Positions 26,148 through 34,509 of a stretch of DNA of 64,000 nucleotides are shown piece after piece. A program made the position numbers and the translations under genes. Location: positions 3,574,501 through 3,638,500 of the forward strand of contig NZ_PPFB01000001.1 in the NCBI RefSeq assembly GCF_002899455.1, given 5' to 3'. Position 1 is the first letter of the stretch; every line of letters begins with the position of its first letter. Source of the DNA: Streptomyces sp. DH-12. GTDB taxonomy: Bacteria > Actinomycetota > Actinomycetes > Streptomycetales > Streptomycetaceae. The notes below the pieces were generated by a model, which had not been told where the DNA came from, made no database searches, and saw only the letters and a list, made by a program, of their open reading frames with translations.

Positions 26148-27353
26148 TCAGCCCGCCCTGAGCGCCATCGTCATCGCCTCCACCGCCAGCAGGGGCGCCA
26201 CGTTGCGGTCCAGGGCCTCGCCGCAGGCCGCGATCGCCTCGATCCGGCGCAGCGTGGACTCGGGGGTGCTGCCGCGGGCCAGGCGCTCCAGCGCGTCCTC
26301 GGCGTCCGTGTTGGCGAGGGCGATGCGGGAGCCGAGCTGCAGGGCGAGGACGTCGCGGTAGAAGCTGGTGAGGTCGGCCAGGGCGACGTCGAGACTGTCG
26401 CGCTGGGTGCGGGTCCTGCGCCGCTTCTGCATGTCCTCCAGGTCCTTGACCGCGCCCGCCGTGCCGCGCGGGAGGCGGCCGCCCTGGGCCGCGCCGAGCG
26501 CCGCCTTCAGGTCCTCGGTCTCCTTGCCGTCCCGCTCCTCGGCGAGCTGCTTGGCGTCCTCGGCGGCCGCGTCGACGAGCTCCTGCGCGGCCCTCAGCGC
26601 GCCGCCGACCTCCTCGACGCGCAGCGGCAGCTTCAGCACGGCGGCGCGGCGGGCGCGGGCGGCCGGGTCGGTGGCCAGGCGGCGCGCCCGGTCGACGTGG
26701 CCCTGGGTGGCGCGGGCGACGGCGGCGGCGACGTCCGGTGCGATGCCCTCGCGCCGGATCAGCATGTCGGCGACGGCGTCCACCGACGGCGTGCTGAGGT
26801 TGAGGTGGCGGCAGCGGGAGCGGATCGTCGGCAGGACGTCCTCGATGGAGGGGGCGCACAGCAGCCAGACCGTGCGGGGCGCCGGCTCCTCGACGGCCTT
26901 GAGGACGGCGTTGGCGGACTTCTCGTTGAGCCGCTCGGCGTCCTCGACGAGGATCACCTGCCAGCGGCCGTTCGCCGGGGCGGTGAACGACTTGCGGACG
27001 GTGTCGCGCATGTCCTTGACCAGGATCTCCGCGCCGACGGCGGCCACCGTCGAGACATCGGCGTGGGTGCCGACGAGCGCGGTGTGGCAGCCGTCGCAGA
27101 AGCCGCAGCCGGGGGCGCCGCCGAGGGCCCGGTCGGGGCTGACGCACTGGAGCGCGGCGGCGAAGGCGCGCGCCGCCTGGTTGCGGCCCGCGCCGGGCGG
27201 GCCCGTGAACAGCCACGCGTGCGTCATGCGGGACGCCTCGGGCGGGGGCGCGTCGCTCGCCGCGGCGGTGACGGACGCGTCGGCGTCCCGGGCGGCGGCG
27301 GCGAGCTGTTCGCTCACCCGCTCCTGCCCGACGAGGTCGTCCCACACGGTCAT
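26148..27353 (-). CDS. holB: DNA polymerase III subunit delta prime
   Basis: 401 residues. The clamp-loader AAA+ fold has the P-loop region GPPGAGRN (51-58), where arginine replaces the catalytic lysine as expected for a non-hydrolysing delta prime. The zinc-binding cysteines are C70, C83, C86 and C89 (GCGFCDGC). Sensor 1 is SRCRHL, and EDAERLNEKSANAVLKAVEEP is the conserved Walker B/SRC-adjacent region. It loads the sliding clamp with DnaX and delta. It follows the tmk-fusion gene by 140 bp, probably in one transcript; tmk-holB is a widespread pair. Confidence 0.94.
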   Translation of the reverse strand: MTVWDDLVGQERVSEQLAAAARDADASVTAAASDAPPPEASRMTHAWLFTGPPGAGRNQAARAFAAALQCVSPDRALGGAPGCGFCDGCHTALVGTHADVSTVAAVGAEILVKDMRDTVRKSFTAPANGRWQVILVEDAERLNEKSANAVLKAVEEPAPRTVWLLCAPSIEDVLPTIRSRCRHLNLSTPSVDAVADMLIRREGIAPDVAAAVARATQGHVDRARRLATDPAARARRAAVLKLPLRVEEVGGALRAAQELVDAAAEDAKQLAEERDGKETEDLKAALGAAQGGRLPRGTAGAVKDLEDMQKRRRTRTQRDSLDVALADLTSFYRDVLALQLGSRIALANTDAEDALERLARGSTPESTLRRIEAIAACGEALDRNVAPLLAVEAMTMALRAG

Positions 27354-27492
27354 GGGTCAGCCCGCCCTTCCGTCACCGTCGTGCCTTGCCGGATCCATTG
27401 TGCGGGTCCGCACCGACACCCCGGTCCCGGCCGTCCGGCACACGCCGTGCCGGGCGTGCCCGAAGGCCCGCCCGGCACGCGGCACCGGCCCC

Positions 27493-30400
27493 TCAGCGCC
27501 GACGCCGCCGCCCGCCGTCGCCGCGGCCCTCGTCGTCGCCGTGGTCGTCCTCGTGCGGGCCGAGCAGCTCGTCGGCCAGCGACGGCAGGTCGTCCAGCGG
27601 GGTCTCCTCCGCCCAGTCGGGACGCTCCCGGCGGCGCGGGGCGCTCCCGGCGTCGACCTGCGGCAGCTCACGCGTACGGTCCTCAGGGTCCTCCGCGCCG
27701 CCCGCGGGGCCGGGCTCCCCCGCGCGCACCGGGGGCAGCACCGCCGTCTCGTCGGCGGCGCCCGGCGTGACCCGGGGCAGGACCGCCGTCTCGTCCGCCG
27801 CGCCGGGCGCCTGCGGCCTGGGCAGCTCGGTCGTCACCTCGGCGTCGGCCGGGACCGGGCGGTCCGCGTCGCGTGCGCCGTCCTCGTCCCGCACCCGTGG
27901 CAGGACGGCCGTCTCGTCCACCGGTCCGCCCGTCGCGTTCGTCGGCGTCACCACCGGCGTCGGCACGGTCAGCGCCTCGTCGGCGTCCCGGCCCGCGGCG
28001 GGCCGGGCCGGGGCGGGCCGGGCCGGGGCGTCGGACGGCGTCACCGTGTTCCGCGGTCCCGCCTCCACCGCGGCCGCCGCGCGCTCGGCGAGCTGACGGG
28101 CCTGCTCCGCGCGCAGCAGGGCCTCCTCGGCCTTGCGCTGCTTCTCCAGGCGCTGCGCCTCGGCCTCGGCACGCAGCCGCGCCTCCTCCTCCGCCTGCTT
28201 GCGGCGGCGCTCCTCCTCGGCCTTGCGGCGTGCCTCCTCCTCGGCGCGCGCCTTCTCCTCGGCGAGCAGCCGCTGACGCTCCTCCTCGGCACGGCGGCGC
28301 GCTTCCTCGGCCCGCTGCCGGGCCTCCTCCGCCTGCCGCTCGGCCTCGCGCCGCTGCGCCTCCTCCAGCTCGCGCCGCTTGCGCTCCTCCTCCTCGGCGC
28401 GCAGCCGGGCGAGCAGCTCCTGGCGCTCCCGCTCCAGGCGCTCCTCCTCGGCCTTGCGGGCCGCCTCCTCCTCCGCCTTGCGGCGGGCCTCCTCCTCGGC
28501 CTTGCGGCGCGCCTCCTCGCGCGCGGCGATCTCGGCCTCGGACAGCGGCAGGACGCGGTCGAGCCGGTGCCGGATGACCGTGGTGACGGCCTCCGGCTCC
28601 TGGCCGGCGTCGACCACCAGGTAGCGGCCGGGGTCGGCGGCGGCCAGGGTGAGGAAACCGGAGCGCACGCGCGCGTGGAACTCCGCGGGCTCCGACTCCA
28701 GCCGGTCCGGCGCCTCGGTGAACCGTTCCCGCGCGGTCTCCGGCTCCACGTCGAGCAGCACCGTCAGGTTCGGTACGAGTCCGGCGGTGGCCCAGCGGTT
28801 GATGCGGGCGATCTCGGTCGGCGACAGGTCCCGCCCGGCGCCCTGGTAGGCGACGGAGGAGTCGATGTAGCGGTCGCTGATGACCACCGCGCCGCGTTCC
28901 AGCGCCGGGCGCACCACGGTGTCCACGTGCTCCGCGCGGTCCGCCGCGTACAGCAGGGCCTCGGCGCGGTGCGAGAGGCCGGCGCTGGAGACGTCCAGCA
29001 GGATCGAGCGCAGCCGCTTGCCGACCGGGGTCGCCCCGGGCTCGCGGGTGAGGACGACCTCGTGGCCCTTGGAGCGGATCCAGTCGGCGAGGGCCTCGGC
29101 CTGGGTGGACTTCCCGGCGCCGTCGCCGCCCTCCAGGGCGATGAAGAAGCCGGAGCCCGCGGGCGCGGGGCCGGGGTCGTCGCCGCCGAGGAGGGCGTCC
29201 CGCAGGTCCTGCCGCAGCGGCACCCCGGAGCGGTCGTCGACCTTGGCCAGCACCAGCGCGGCGACCGGCAGCAGCAGGGCGCCGACGAGCATGAGCGTGT
29301 AGGCGGCGCCGCCGTGCGCGAAGACGAACCTGCCGTTCTCCAGGCGGTGCGGGCCGATCGCCGACGCCAGCACGGGGGCGACGACCGCGCCGAGCCCCAC
29401 GTACACCCGGACGACCGCGTGCAGGTGCTCGGTGGTCCGGGCCCGGCGCTGCTCCTCGGTCTCCTGGTCGAGCAGGGTGTGGGCGATGTTGGCGGCCGTG
29501 CCCGCGCCGGCGCCGGCCAGCGCCAGGATCAGCAGCACGCTGGTGACGTCCGGGACGAGTCCCGCGGCGAGCAGCGCGGCACCCGTGAAGGCGAGGGCGA
29601 GGGCGAGCATCCGGCGCCGGGACAGCGACGGCAGCAGGGCGGGCGCCGTGCGGATGCCGACGACCACGCCGCCGGTGAGCGCGCCCGCCATCAGGCCGAA
29701 CAGCACGGGTCCGCCGCCCAGGTCCTTGGCGTGCAGCACCGACACGGCGACGGCGGCCGCCACCGCGCCGGCCACGGACGCGCCGGAGATCACCAGCAGC
29801 GGCAGCGCGCCCGTACGGCCCTTGTCGGGTCCGGCGGCGCCCCGCGGGGGGCGCAGGCCCTCCAGCGGCGAACGCGGGCGGGGCGTGCGGGTGCCGGGCA
29901 GCTCGAGGAAGGCGACGACGGACAGCGACGCGGCGAACAGTCCGGCCGCGACGTACGAGGCGAGGGCCGCCTGGTGCTCCGCGAACCACTCGATGCCCGT
30001 GCCCAGCAGGTTGTTGCACAGGGCGGCGACGACGAGCGTGAGGGCGGCGAGCGGTATCGCCACGAAGCCGGTGCGCAGCGACAGGAGGCGCAGGGCGTCG
30101 AGGTGGTCGGGCAGCGGCCGGATGCTGGCCCCCTCGGGCGGCGGTCCGGGCAGCAGGGCGGGCGCGGCGCCTTCACGGGACACTGTCCAGAAACGCTCGG
30201 CGACTCCCGCCACGAACGCGGTCACGAGGAGGATCGCCAGGGCGTTCTCGGGTGTCCAGTCGATCCACAGCGGCGCGACGATCAGCAGCGCGGCGCGCAG
30301 TCCGTCCGCGCCGACCATGGTCCAGCGGCGGTCCAGCGGCCCGTCCTGCGAGGTGAGCGACGTGAGCGGACCGAGGAGCACGGCGCCGAACAGCAGTGTC

Positions 30401-30675
30401 GCCAGGATGCGCACGCCGAAAACGGTCGCCACTGCGAACGCCGCTCCGCGGTACCCGCCGCCGAACGCCTGCTCGGCGACCGACGCCTGGAGGACGAGGA
30501 GCACCAGCACGAGGAGGGCGAGGACGTCACCGACCCCGCCCACCAGCTGTGCGCTCCACAGCCGTTTCACCTGCGGTCGGCGCAGCAGGGCGCGGACGGC
30601 ACGCTCGCGGGAGTCCGCGACAAGGGCGTCGTCGGGGGCCGGTTGAGGGGCCGTGGGCTGCTCGGCTCGCGTCAT
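27493..30675 (-). CDS. tmk: MFS-like membrane domain fused to thymidylate kinase, with coiled-coil tail
   Basis: A 1060-residue fusion. Residues about 35-480 form twelve or so hydrophobic helices of the major facilitator type. Residues about 508-710 are a complete dTMP kinase with P-loop EGGDGAGKST (515-524) and DRY (601-603); it phosphorylates dTMP to dTDP for DNA synthesis. Residues about 715-880 are an almost unbroken Glu/Arg/Lys/Ala heptad coiled coil. The last 180 residues are acidic and disordered, with three near-copies of DETAVLPRV. The fusion is usual in Streptomyces and places dTMP kinase at the membrane; why is unknown. The 3' end and C-terminus are probably divergent between species. 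Confidence 0.93.
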   Translation of the reverse strand: MTRAEQPTAPQPAPDDALVADSRERAVRALLRRPQVKRLWSAQLVGGVGDVLALLVLVLLVLQASVAEQAFGGGYRGAAFAVATVFGVRILATLLFGAVLLGPLTSLTSQDGPLDRRWTMVGADGLRAALLIVAPLWIDWTPENALAILLVTAFVAGVAERFWTVSREGAAPALLPGPPPEGASIRPLPDHLDALRLLSLRTGFVAIPLAALTLVVAALCNNLLGTGIEWFAEHQAALASYVAAGLFAASLSVVAFLELPGTRTPRPRSPLEGLRPPRGAAGPDKGRTGALPLLVISGASVAGAVAAAVAVSVLHAKDLGGGPVLFGLMAGALTGGVVVGIRTAPALLPSLSRRRMLALALAFTGAALLAAGLVPDVTSVLLILALAGAGAGTAANIAHTLLDQETEEQRRARTTEHLHAVVRVYVGLGAVVAPVLASAIGPHRLENGRFVFAHGGAAYTLMLVGALLLPVAALVLAKVDDRSGVPLRQDLRDALLGGDDPGPAPAGSGFFIALEGGDGAGKSTQAEALADWIRSKGHEVVLTREPGATPVGKRLRSILLDVSSAGLSHRAEALLYAADRAEHVDTVVRPALERGAVVISDRYIDSSVAYQGAGRDLSPTEIARINRWATAGLVPNLTVLLDVEPETARERFTEAPDRLESEPAEFHARVRSGFLTLAAADPGRYLVVDAGQEPEAVTTVIRHRLDRVLPLSEAEIAAREEARRKAEEEARRKAEEEAARKAEEERLERERQELLARLRAEEEERKRRELEEAQRREAERQAEEARQRAEEARRRAEEERQRLLAEEKARAEEEARRKAEEERRRKQAEEEARLRAEAEAQRLEKQRKAEEALLRAEQARQLAERAAAAVEAGPRNTVTPSDAPARPAPARPAAGRDADEALTVPTPVVTPTNATGGPVDETAVLPRVRDEDGARDADRPVPADAEVTTELPRPQAPGAADETAVLPRVTPGAADETAVLPPVRAGEPGPAGGAEDPEDRTRELPQVDAGSAPRRRERPDWAEETPLDDLPSLADELLGPHEDDHGDDEGRGDGGRRRRR

Positions 30676-30809
30676 GCGTTCAGCCTATCGGCCCGCGGCG
30701 GCGCCCCGGGGCCGACGCGCCTGGCATGCACACGCCCCGGCACGGAACCGTACCGGGGCGTTCGCATTCCGAACGCCGGGCGGGGAAGCCCGGCGTCACC
30801 GGACGGTGA

Positions 30810-33662
30810 TCAGTCCTCCGGGCCGTTCGCCGCGGCCGTCCTCCCGGCGGCGGTCTTCTTCGCCGTCGTCTTCTTGGCGGCCGTGGTCTTCTTCGCCGCG
30901 GTCGTCTTCTTCGCCGCCGTCTTCTTCGCCGGGGCCTTCTTGGCCGCCGTCTTCTTGGCGGTCTTCTTGGCGGGTCCCTTGGCGCGCTTCTCGGCCAGCA
31001 GCTCGAACCCGCGCTCCGGCGTGATCGTCTCCACGCTGTCGCCCGAGCGCAGCGTCGCGTTGGTCTCGCCGTCGGTGACGTACGGGCCGAAGCGGCCGTC
31101 CTTCACCACGACCGGCTTCTCGCTGACCGGGTCGGTGCCCAGCTCCTTCAGCGGCGGCTTGGCCGCGGCCCGGCCACGCTGCTTGGGCTGGGCGTAGATC
31201 GCCTGCGCCTCCTCCAGCGTGATGGTGAAGAGCTGGCCCTCCGACTGCAGCGACCGCGAGTCCGTGCCCTTCTTCAGGTACGGACCGTAGCGGCCGTTCT
31301 GCGCGGTGATCTCCTGACCGTCGGTGTCCACCCCGACCACACGCGGCAGCGACATCAGCCTCAGCGCGTCCTCGAGCGTCACCGTGTCCAGGGACATCGA
31401 CTTGAAGAGCGAGGCGGTGCGCGGCTTGACCGCGTTCTTGCCGGTCTTCGGGGTGCCCTCGGGCAGGATCTCCGTGACGTAGGGGCCGTAGCGGCCGTCC
31501 TTGGCGACGATCGTGTGCCCGGTCGCCGGGTCGGTGCCCAGCTCGAAGTCGCCGCTCGGCTTGGCGAGCAGCTCCTCGGCCAGCTCGACGGTCAGCTCGT
31601 CGGGCGCCAGGTCGGCCGGGATGTCGGCGCGCTGGTGCTGCTCGGTGTCCTTCTCGCCGCGCTCGATGTACGGGCCGTAGCGCCCCACCCGCAGCACGAT
31701 GCCGTTGCCCACCGGGAACGACGACACCTCGCGCGCGTCGATGGCGCCCAGGTCGGTCACCAGCTCCTTGAGGCCGCCGAGGTGGTCCCCGTCGCCGTTG
31801 CCCGCGTCGGCCGCGCCGCCGTTGCCCGCGCCCTCGCCGAAGTAGAACCGCTTCAGCCACGGCACGGCACGGGCCTCGCCGCGCGCGATGCGGTCGAGGT
31901 CGTCCTCCATCTTCGCGGTGAAGTCGTAGTCGACCAGCCGGCCGAAGTGCTTCTCCAGCAGGTTGACCACGGCGAAGGAGAGGAACGACGGCACCAGGGC
32001 CGTGCCCTTCTTGAACACGTAGCCGCGGTCGAGGATCGTGCCGATGATCGACGCGTACGTCGACGGGCGGCCGATCTCCCGCTCCTCCAGCTCCTTGACC
32101 AGCGACGCCTCGGTGTAGCGGGCCGGGGGCTTGGTGGCGTGCCCGTCGACCGAGATCTCCTCGGCGCTCAGCGCGTCGCCCTCGGCGACGTGCGGCAGCC
32201 GGCGCTCGCGGTCGTCCAGCTCGGCGTTCGGGTCGTCGGCGCCCTCGACGTAGGCCTTGAGGAAGCCGTGGAAGGTGATGGTCTTGCCGGACGCGCTGAA
32301 CTCGACGTCCCGGCCGTCGGCGGCCGTGCCGCCGATCTTCACGGTGACGGAGTTGCCGGTCGCGTCCTTCATCTGCGAAGCGACGGTCCGCTTCCAGATC
32401 AGCTCGTACAGCCTGAACTGGTCGCCGGACAGCCCGGTCTCGGCGGGCGTGCGGAAACGGTCCCCCGAGGGACGGATCGCCTCGTGCGCCTCCTGCGCGT
32501 TCTTCACCTTGCCCGCGTAGGTGCGCGGCTGCGGCGGCAGGTAGTCGGCTCCGTACAGCTGCGTGACCTGGGCGCGGGCGGCGGCGACCGCCGTCTCGCT
32601 CAGGGTCGTCGAGTCCGTACGCATGTACGTGATGTAGCCGTTCTCGTACAGCTTCTGCGCGACCTGCATGGTGGCCTTGGCGCCGAAGCCGAGCTTGCGG
32701 CTCGCCTCCTGCTGCAGCGTCGTCGTACGGAACGGCGCGTACGGCGAGCGGCGGTACGGCTTGGACTCGACCGAGCGGACCGCGAACCGCGTGTCCTCCA
32801 GGGCGGCGGCGAGCGCGCGGGCGGTCGCCTCGTCGAGGTGGAGGGTGTTCGCGCTCTTCAGCTGTCCCAGCGAGTCGAAGTCGCGGCCCTGCGCGACCCG
32901 GCGTCCGTCGACCGTCTGCAGCCGCGCGACCAGCGTCGACGGGTCGCTCGGGTCACCGGCGCGGCCGGATGGGGGTCCCCCCGCCGGAGCGAAGCCGGAG
33001 GTGGGGGAGAAGGTGCCGGTGAGGTCCCAGTACTCGGCGGTGCGGAACGCCATGCGCTCCCGCTCCCGCTCCACCACGAGCCGGGTGGCGACGGACTGCA
33101 CGCGGCCCGCCGACAGACGCGGCATGACCTTCTTCCACAGGACCGGCGAGACCTCGTAGCCGTAGAGGCGGTCGAGGATGCGGCGGGTCTCCTGGGCGTC
33201 GACCAGCTTCTGGTTGAGCTCGCGCGGGTTGGCCACGGCCTCCCGGATCGCGTCCTTGGTGATCTCGTGGAACACCATGCGCTTGACCGGGATCTTCGGC
33301 TTGAGCACTTCCTGGAGATGCCACGCGATGGCTTCGCCCTCGCGGTCCTCATCGGTGGCGAGGAAGAGCTCGTCGGACTCCTTCAGCAGGTCCTTGAGCT
33401 TCTTGACCTGCGCCTTCTTGTCCGCGTTGACCACATAGATCGGCTGGAAGTCATGGTCGACGTCCACACCGAGACGGCGCACCTCGCCGGTGTACTTCTC
33501 CGGTACCTCGGCAGCGCCGTTGGGAAGGTCGCGAATGTGCCCGACGCTCGCCTCGACGATGTAGCCGGGGCCGAGATAGCCCTTGATCGTCTTCGCCTTG
33601 GCAGGCGACTCGACGATGACGAGTCGGCGGCCGCCGTTCGCGGTCTCGCTGGTCGGGGACAA
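30810..33662 (-). CDS. topA: DNA topoisomerase I with four C-terminal repeats and a lysine-rich tail
   Basis: 950 residues from TTG 33662. This start is favoured because the product then begins MSPTSETANGGRRLVIVESPAKAK as in other Streptomyces, and GGAGAGAAGAG stands just upstream; an ATG 21 codons earlier is less likely. TOPRIM motifs are VIVESPAKAK and DEDREGEAIAWH; the nicking tyrosine is Tyr346 in YMRTDS. The C-terminal region has no zinc fingers but four TopA C-terminal repeats marked GRYGPY/GRFGPY. It ends in about 50 residues of Lys/Ala repeats (AKKT type), which in S. coelicolor raise processivity. It relaxes negative supercoils. Residues about 218-233 are an insertion encoded by a repeat element (see 32969-33009). 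Confidence 0.96.
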   Translation of the reverse strand: MSPTSETANGGRRLVIVESPAKAKTIKGYLGPGYIVEASVGHIRDLPNGAAEVPEKYTGEVRRLGVDVDHDFQPIYVVNADKKAQVKKLKDLLKESDELFLATDEDREGEAIAWHLQEVLKPKIPVKRMVFHEITKDAIREAVANPRELNQKLVDAQETRRILDRLYGYEVSPVLWKKVMPRLSAGRVQSVATRLVVERERERMAFRTAEYWDLTGTFSPTSGFAPAGGPPSGRAGDPSDPSTLVARLQTVDGRRVAQGRDFDSLGQLKSANTLHLDEATARALAAALEDTRFAVRSVESKPYRRSPYAPFRTTTLQQEASRKLGFGAKATMQVAQKLYENGYITYMRTDSTTLSETAVAAARAQVTQLYGADYLPPQPRTYAGKVKNAQEAHEAIRPSGDRFRTPAETGLSGDQFRLYELIWKRTVASQMKDATGNSVTVKIGGTAADGRDVEFSASGKTITFHGFLKAYVEGADDPNAELDDRERRLPHVAEGDALSAEEISVDGHATKPPARYTEASLVKELEEREIGRPSTYASIIGTILDRGYVFKKGTALVPSFLSFAVVNLLEKHFGRLVDYDFTAKMEDDLDRIARGEARAVPWLKRFYFGEGAGNGGAADAGNGDGDHLGGLKELVTDLGAIDAREVSSFPVGNGIVLRVGRYGPYIERGEKDTEQHQRADIPADLAPDELTVELAEELLAKPSGDFELGTDPATGHTIVAKDGRYGPYVTEILPEGTPKTGKNAVKPRTASLFKSMSLDTVTLEDALRLMSLPRVVGVDTDGQEITAQNGRYGPYLKKGTDSRSLQSEGQLFTITLEEAQAIYAQPKQRGRAAAKPPLKELGTDPVSEKPVVVKDGRFGPYVTDGETNATLRSGDSVETITPERGFELLAEKRAKGPAKKTAKKTAAKKAPAKKTAAKKTTAAKKTTAAKKTTAKKTAAGRTAAANGPED
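32969..33009. repeat. Streptomyces palindromic repeat element inside topA, in frame
   Basis: The 41 bases contain GGGGGTCCCCC and AGCGAAGCC and close with GTGGGGGAG, the pattern of a palindromic element I know from intergenic regions of many Streptomyces genomes. Here it is within the topA coding sequence and reads through as Ser-Pro-Thr-Ser-Gly-Phe-Ala-Pro-Ala-Gly-Gly-Pro-Pro-Ser. No other copy is seen in the window. Confidence 0.75.
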
Positions 33663-33907
33663 CTTCGCTCTTCTCTCCGTCGACGCTCGGGCCTCCCCGG
33701 GCGCTTCTCCCCGGGGTCGGGTCATGGTGACGCTGCGGAGTGTGACGGTACCTCCCGCCCCCGTGTCAAACGGGAAAAGCCCGCAACGGCCACTCGAACG
33801 GTAACCCGACTACCGCCGTTCCTGCTGCCCGGAGTGTCCAGACTCGGCCCGCACTCATGCGGAGCGCGACCCTTCGGTCGCCGGAGGTGCCCGGATCGCG
33901 AGGCGGC

Positions 33908-34105
33908 TCAGAGGCGGGTGAAGCACCAGGCGCCCAGGGCCAGGGAGACCGTCGCGACGGCCCCGGCGACCGTCGTGGACGCGACGCGGTCCACACCGAG
34001 GGCGACCGGCCGGCGCTGCCGCGCGCGGGTCACGGTCCAGGCCAGCAAACCGGCACCGAACAGGCAGAACACCGTCCCCGCGAAGATCGCCGGCCCGCTT
34101 TCCAT
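33908..34105 (-). CDS. Small integral membrane protein
   Basis: 65 residues with two membrane helices (PAIFAGTVFCLFGAGLLAWT and TTVAGAVATVSLALGAWCF) separated by a short basic loop RARQRRP. No named family is recognised. ATG 34105 is chosen over in-frame starts further upstream because those would add a proline/arginine-rich sequence of non-coding character. It lies between topA and a methyltransferase gene, all on the minus strand. Confidence 0.7.
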   Translation of the reverse strand: MESGPAIFAGTVFCLFGAGLLAWTVTRARQRRPVALGVDRVASTTVAGAVATVSLALGAWCFTRL

Positions 34106-34340
34106 CGTCGCCCGCGCCCCCTCTCGTCCGTCCGTACGCCGACCCCGGAGGACGCTGCCACGCCCGTGCGGCGCACCGGCGAACCGGAAGTGAACGACGG
34201 GGCTCGGAAGGCCGGCGAAGAGGCCGGAAGCGGGCCCGCGCGGTCCGCCGCCGGAAATTTCCGGTCGAGGGGGACGGCCCGGAGCCGGGCCCGACGCGGG
34301 CGTGAAAGATGCGACGGAAGACACAGGGGCGCACGCGTGC
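34106..34340. other. Gene-free upstream part of 404-bp gap
   Basis: Between the small membrane gene and the tandem repeat array nothing coding is convincing. It contains AT-richer CCGGAAATTTCCGG near 34250-34265, a perfect 14-bp palindrome that may be part of a promoter or operator. Confidence 0.4.
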
Positions 34341-34471
34341 GGTCACCGTGCGCCGTGTGACCGGAGGGGCTGGGCGGTCACCGTGCGCCGTGTGACCGGA
34401 GGGAGGGGCTGGGCGGTCACCATGCCCCGTGTGACCGGAAAGCCCGGGCGGTCACCATGCCCCGTGTGACG
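34341..34471. repeat. Four tandem palindromic repeats (35-39 bp period)
   Basis: Each 22-bp core runs from GGTCAC to GTGACC and is itself an inverted repeat. Copies start at 34341, 34376, 34415 and 34450; the first two read GTGCGCC in the middle, the last two ATGCCCC. They lie just downstream of the methyltransferase stop codon and may form alternative hairpins ending its transcript. Confidence 0.85.
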
Positions 34472-34509
34472 GGAGGGGCGCGCGGGGTCCTCGGCCCCGC
34501 GCGGGCCGC

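Noticed and set aside
26368..31197. 1609-codon plus-strand open frame
   Set aside because: Antisense of holB, the tmk fusion and topA; the repetitive content mirrors the Glu/Arg coiled coil and the Lys/Ala tail.
34341..34471. Regularly spaced repeats considered as a CRISPR array
   Set aside because: Spacers are only 13-17 bp and near-identical to one another, and no cas gene is near.
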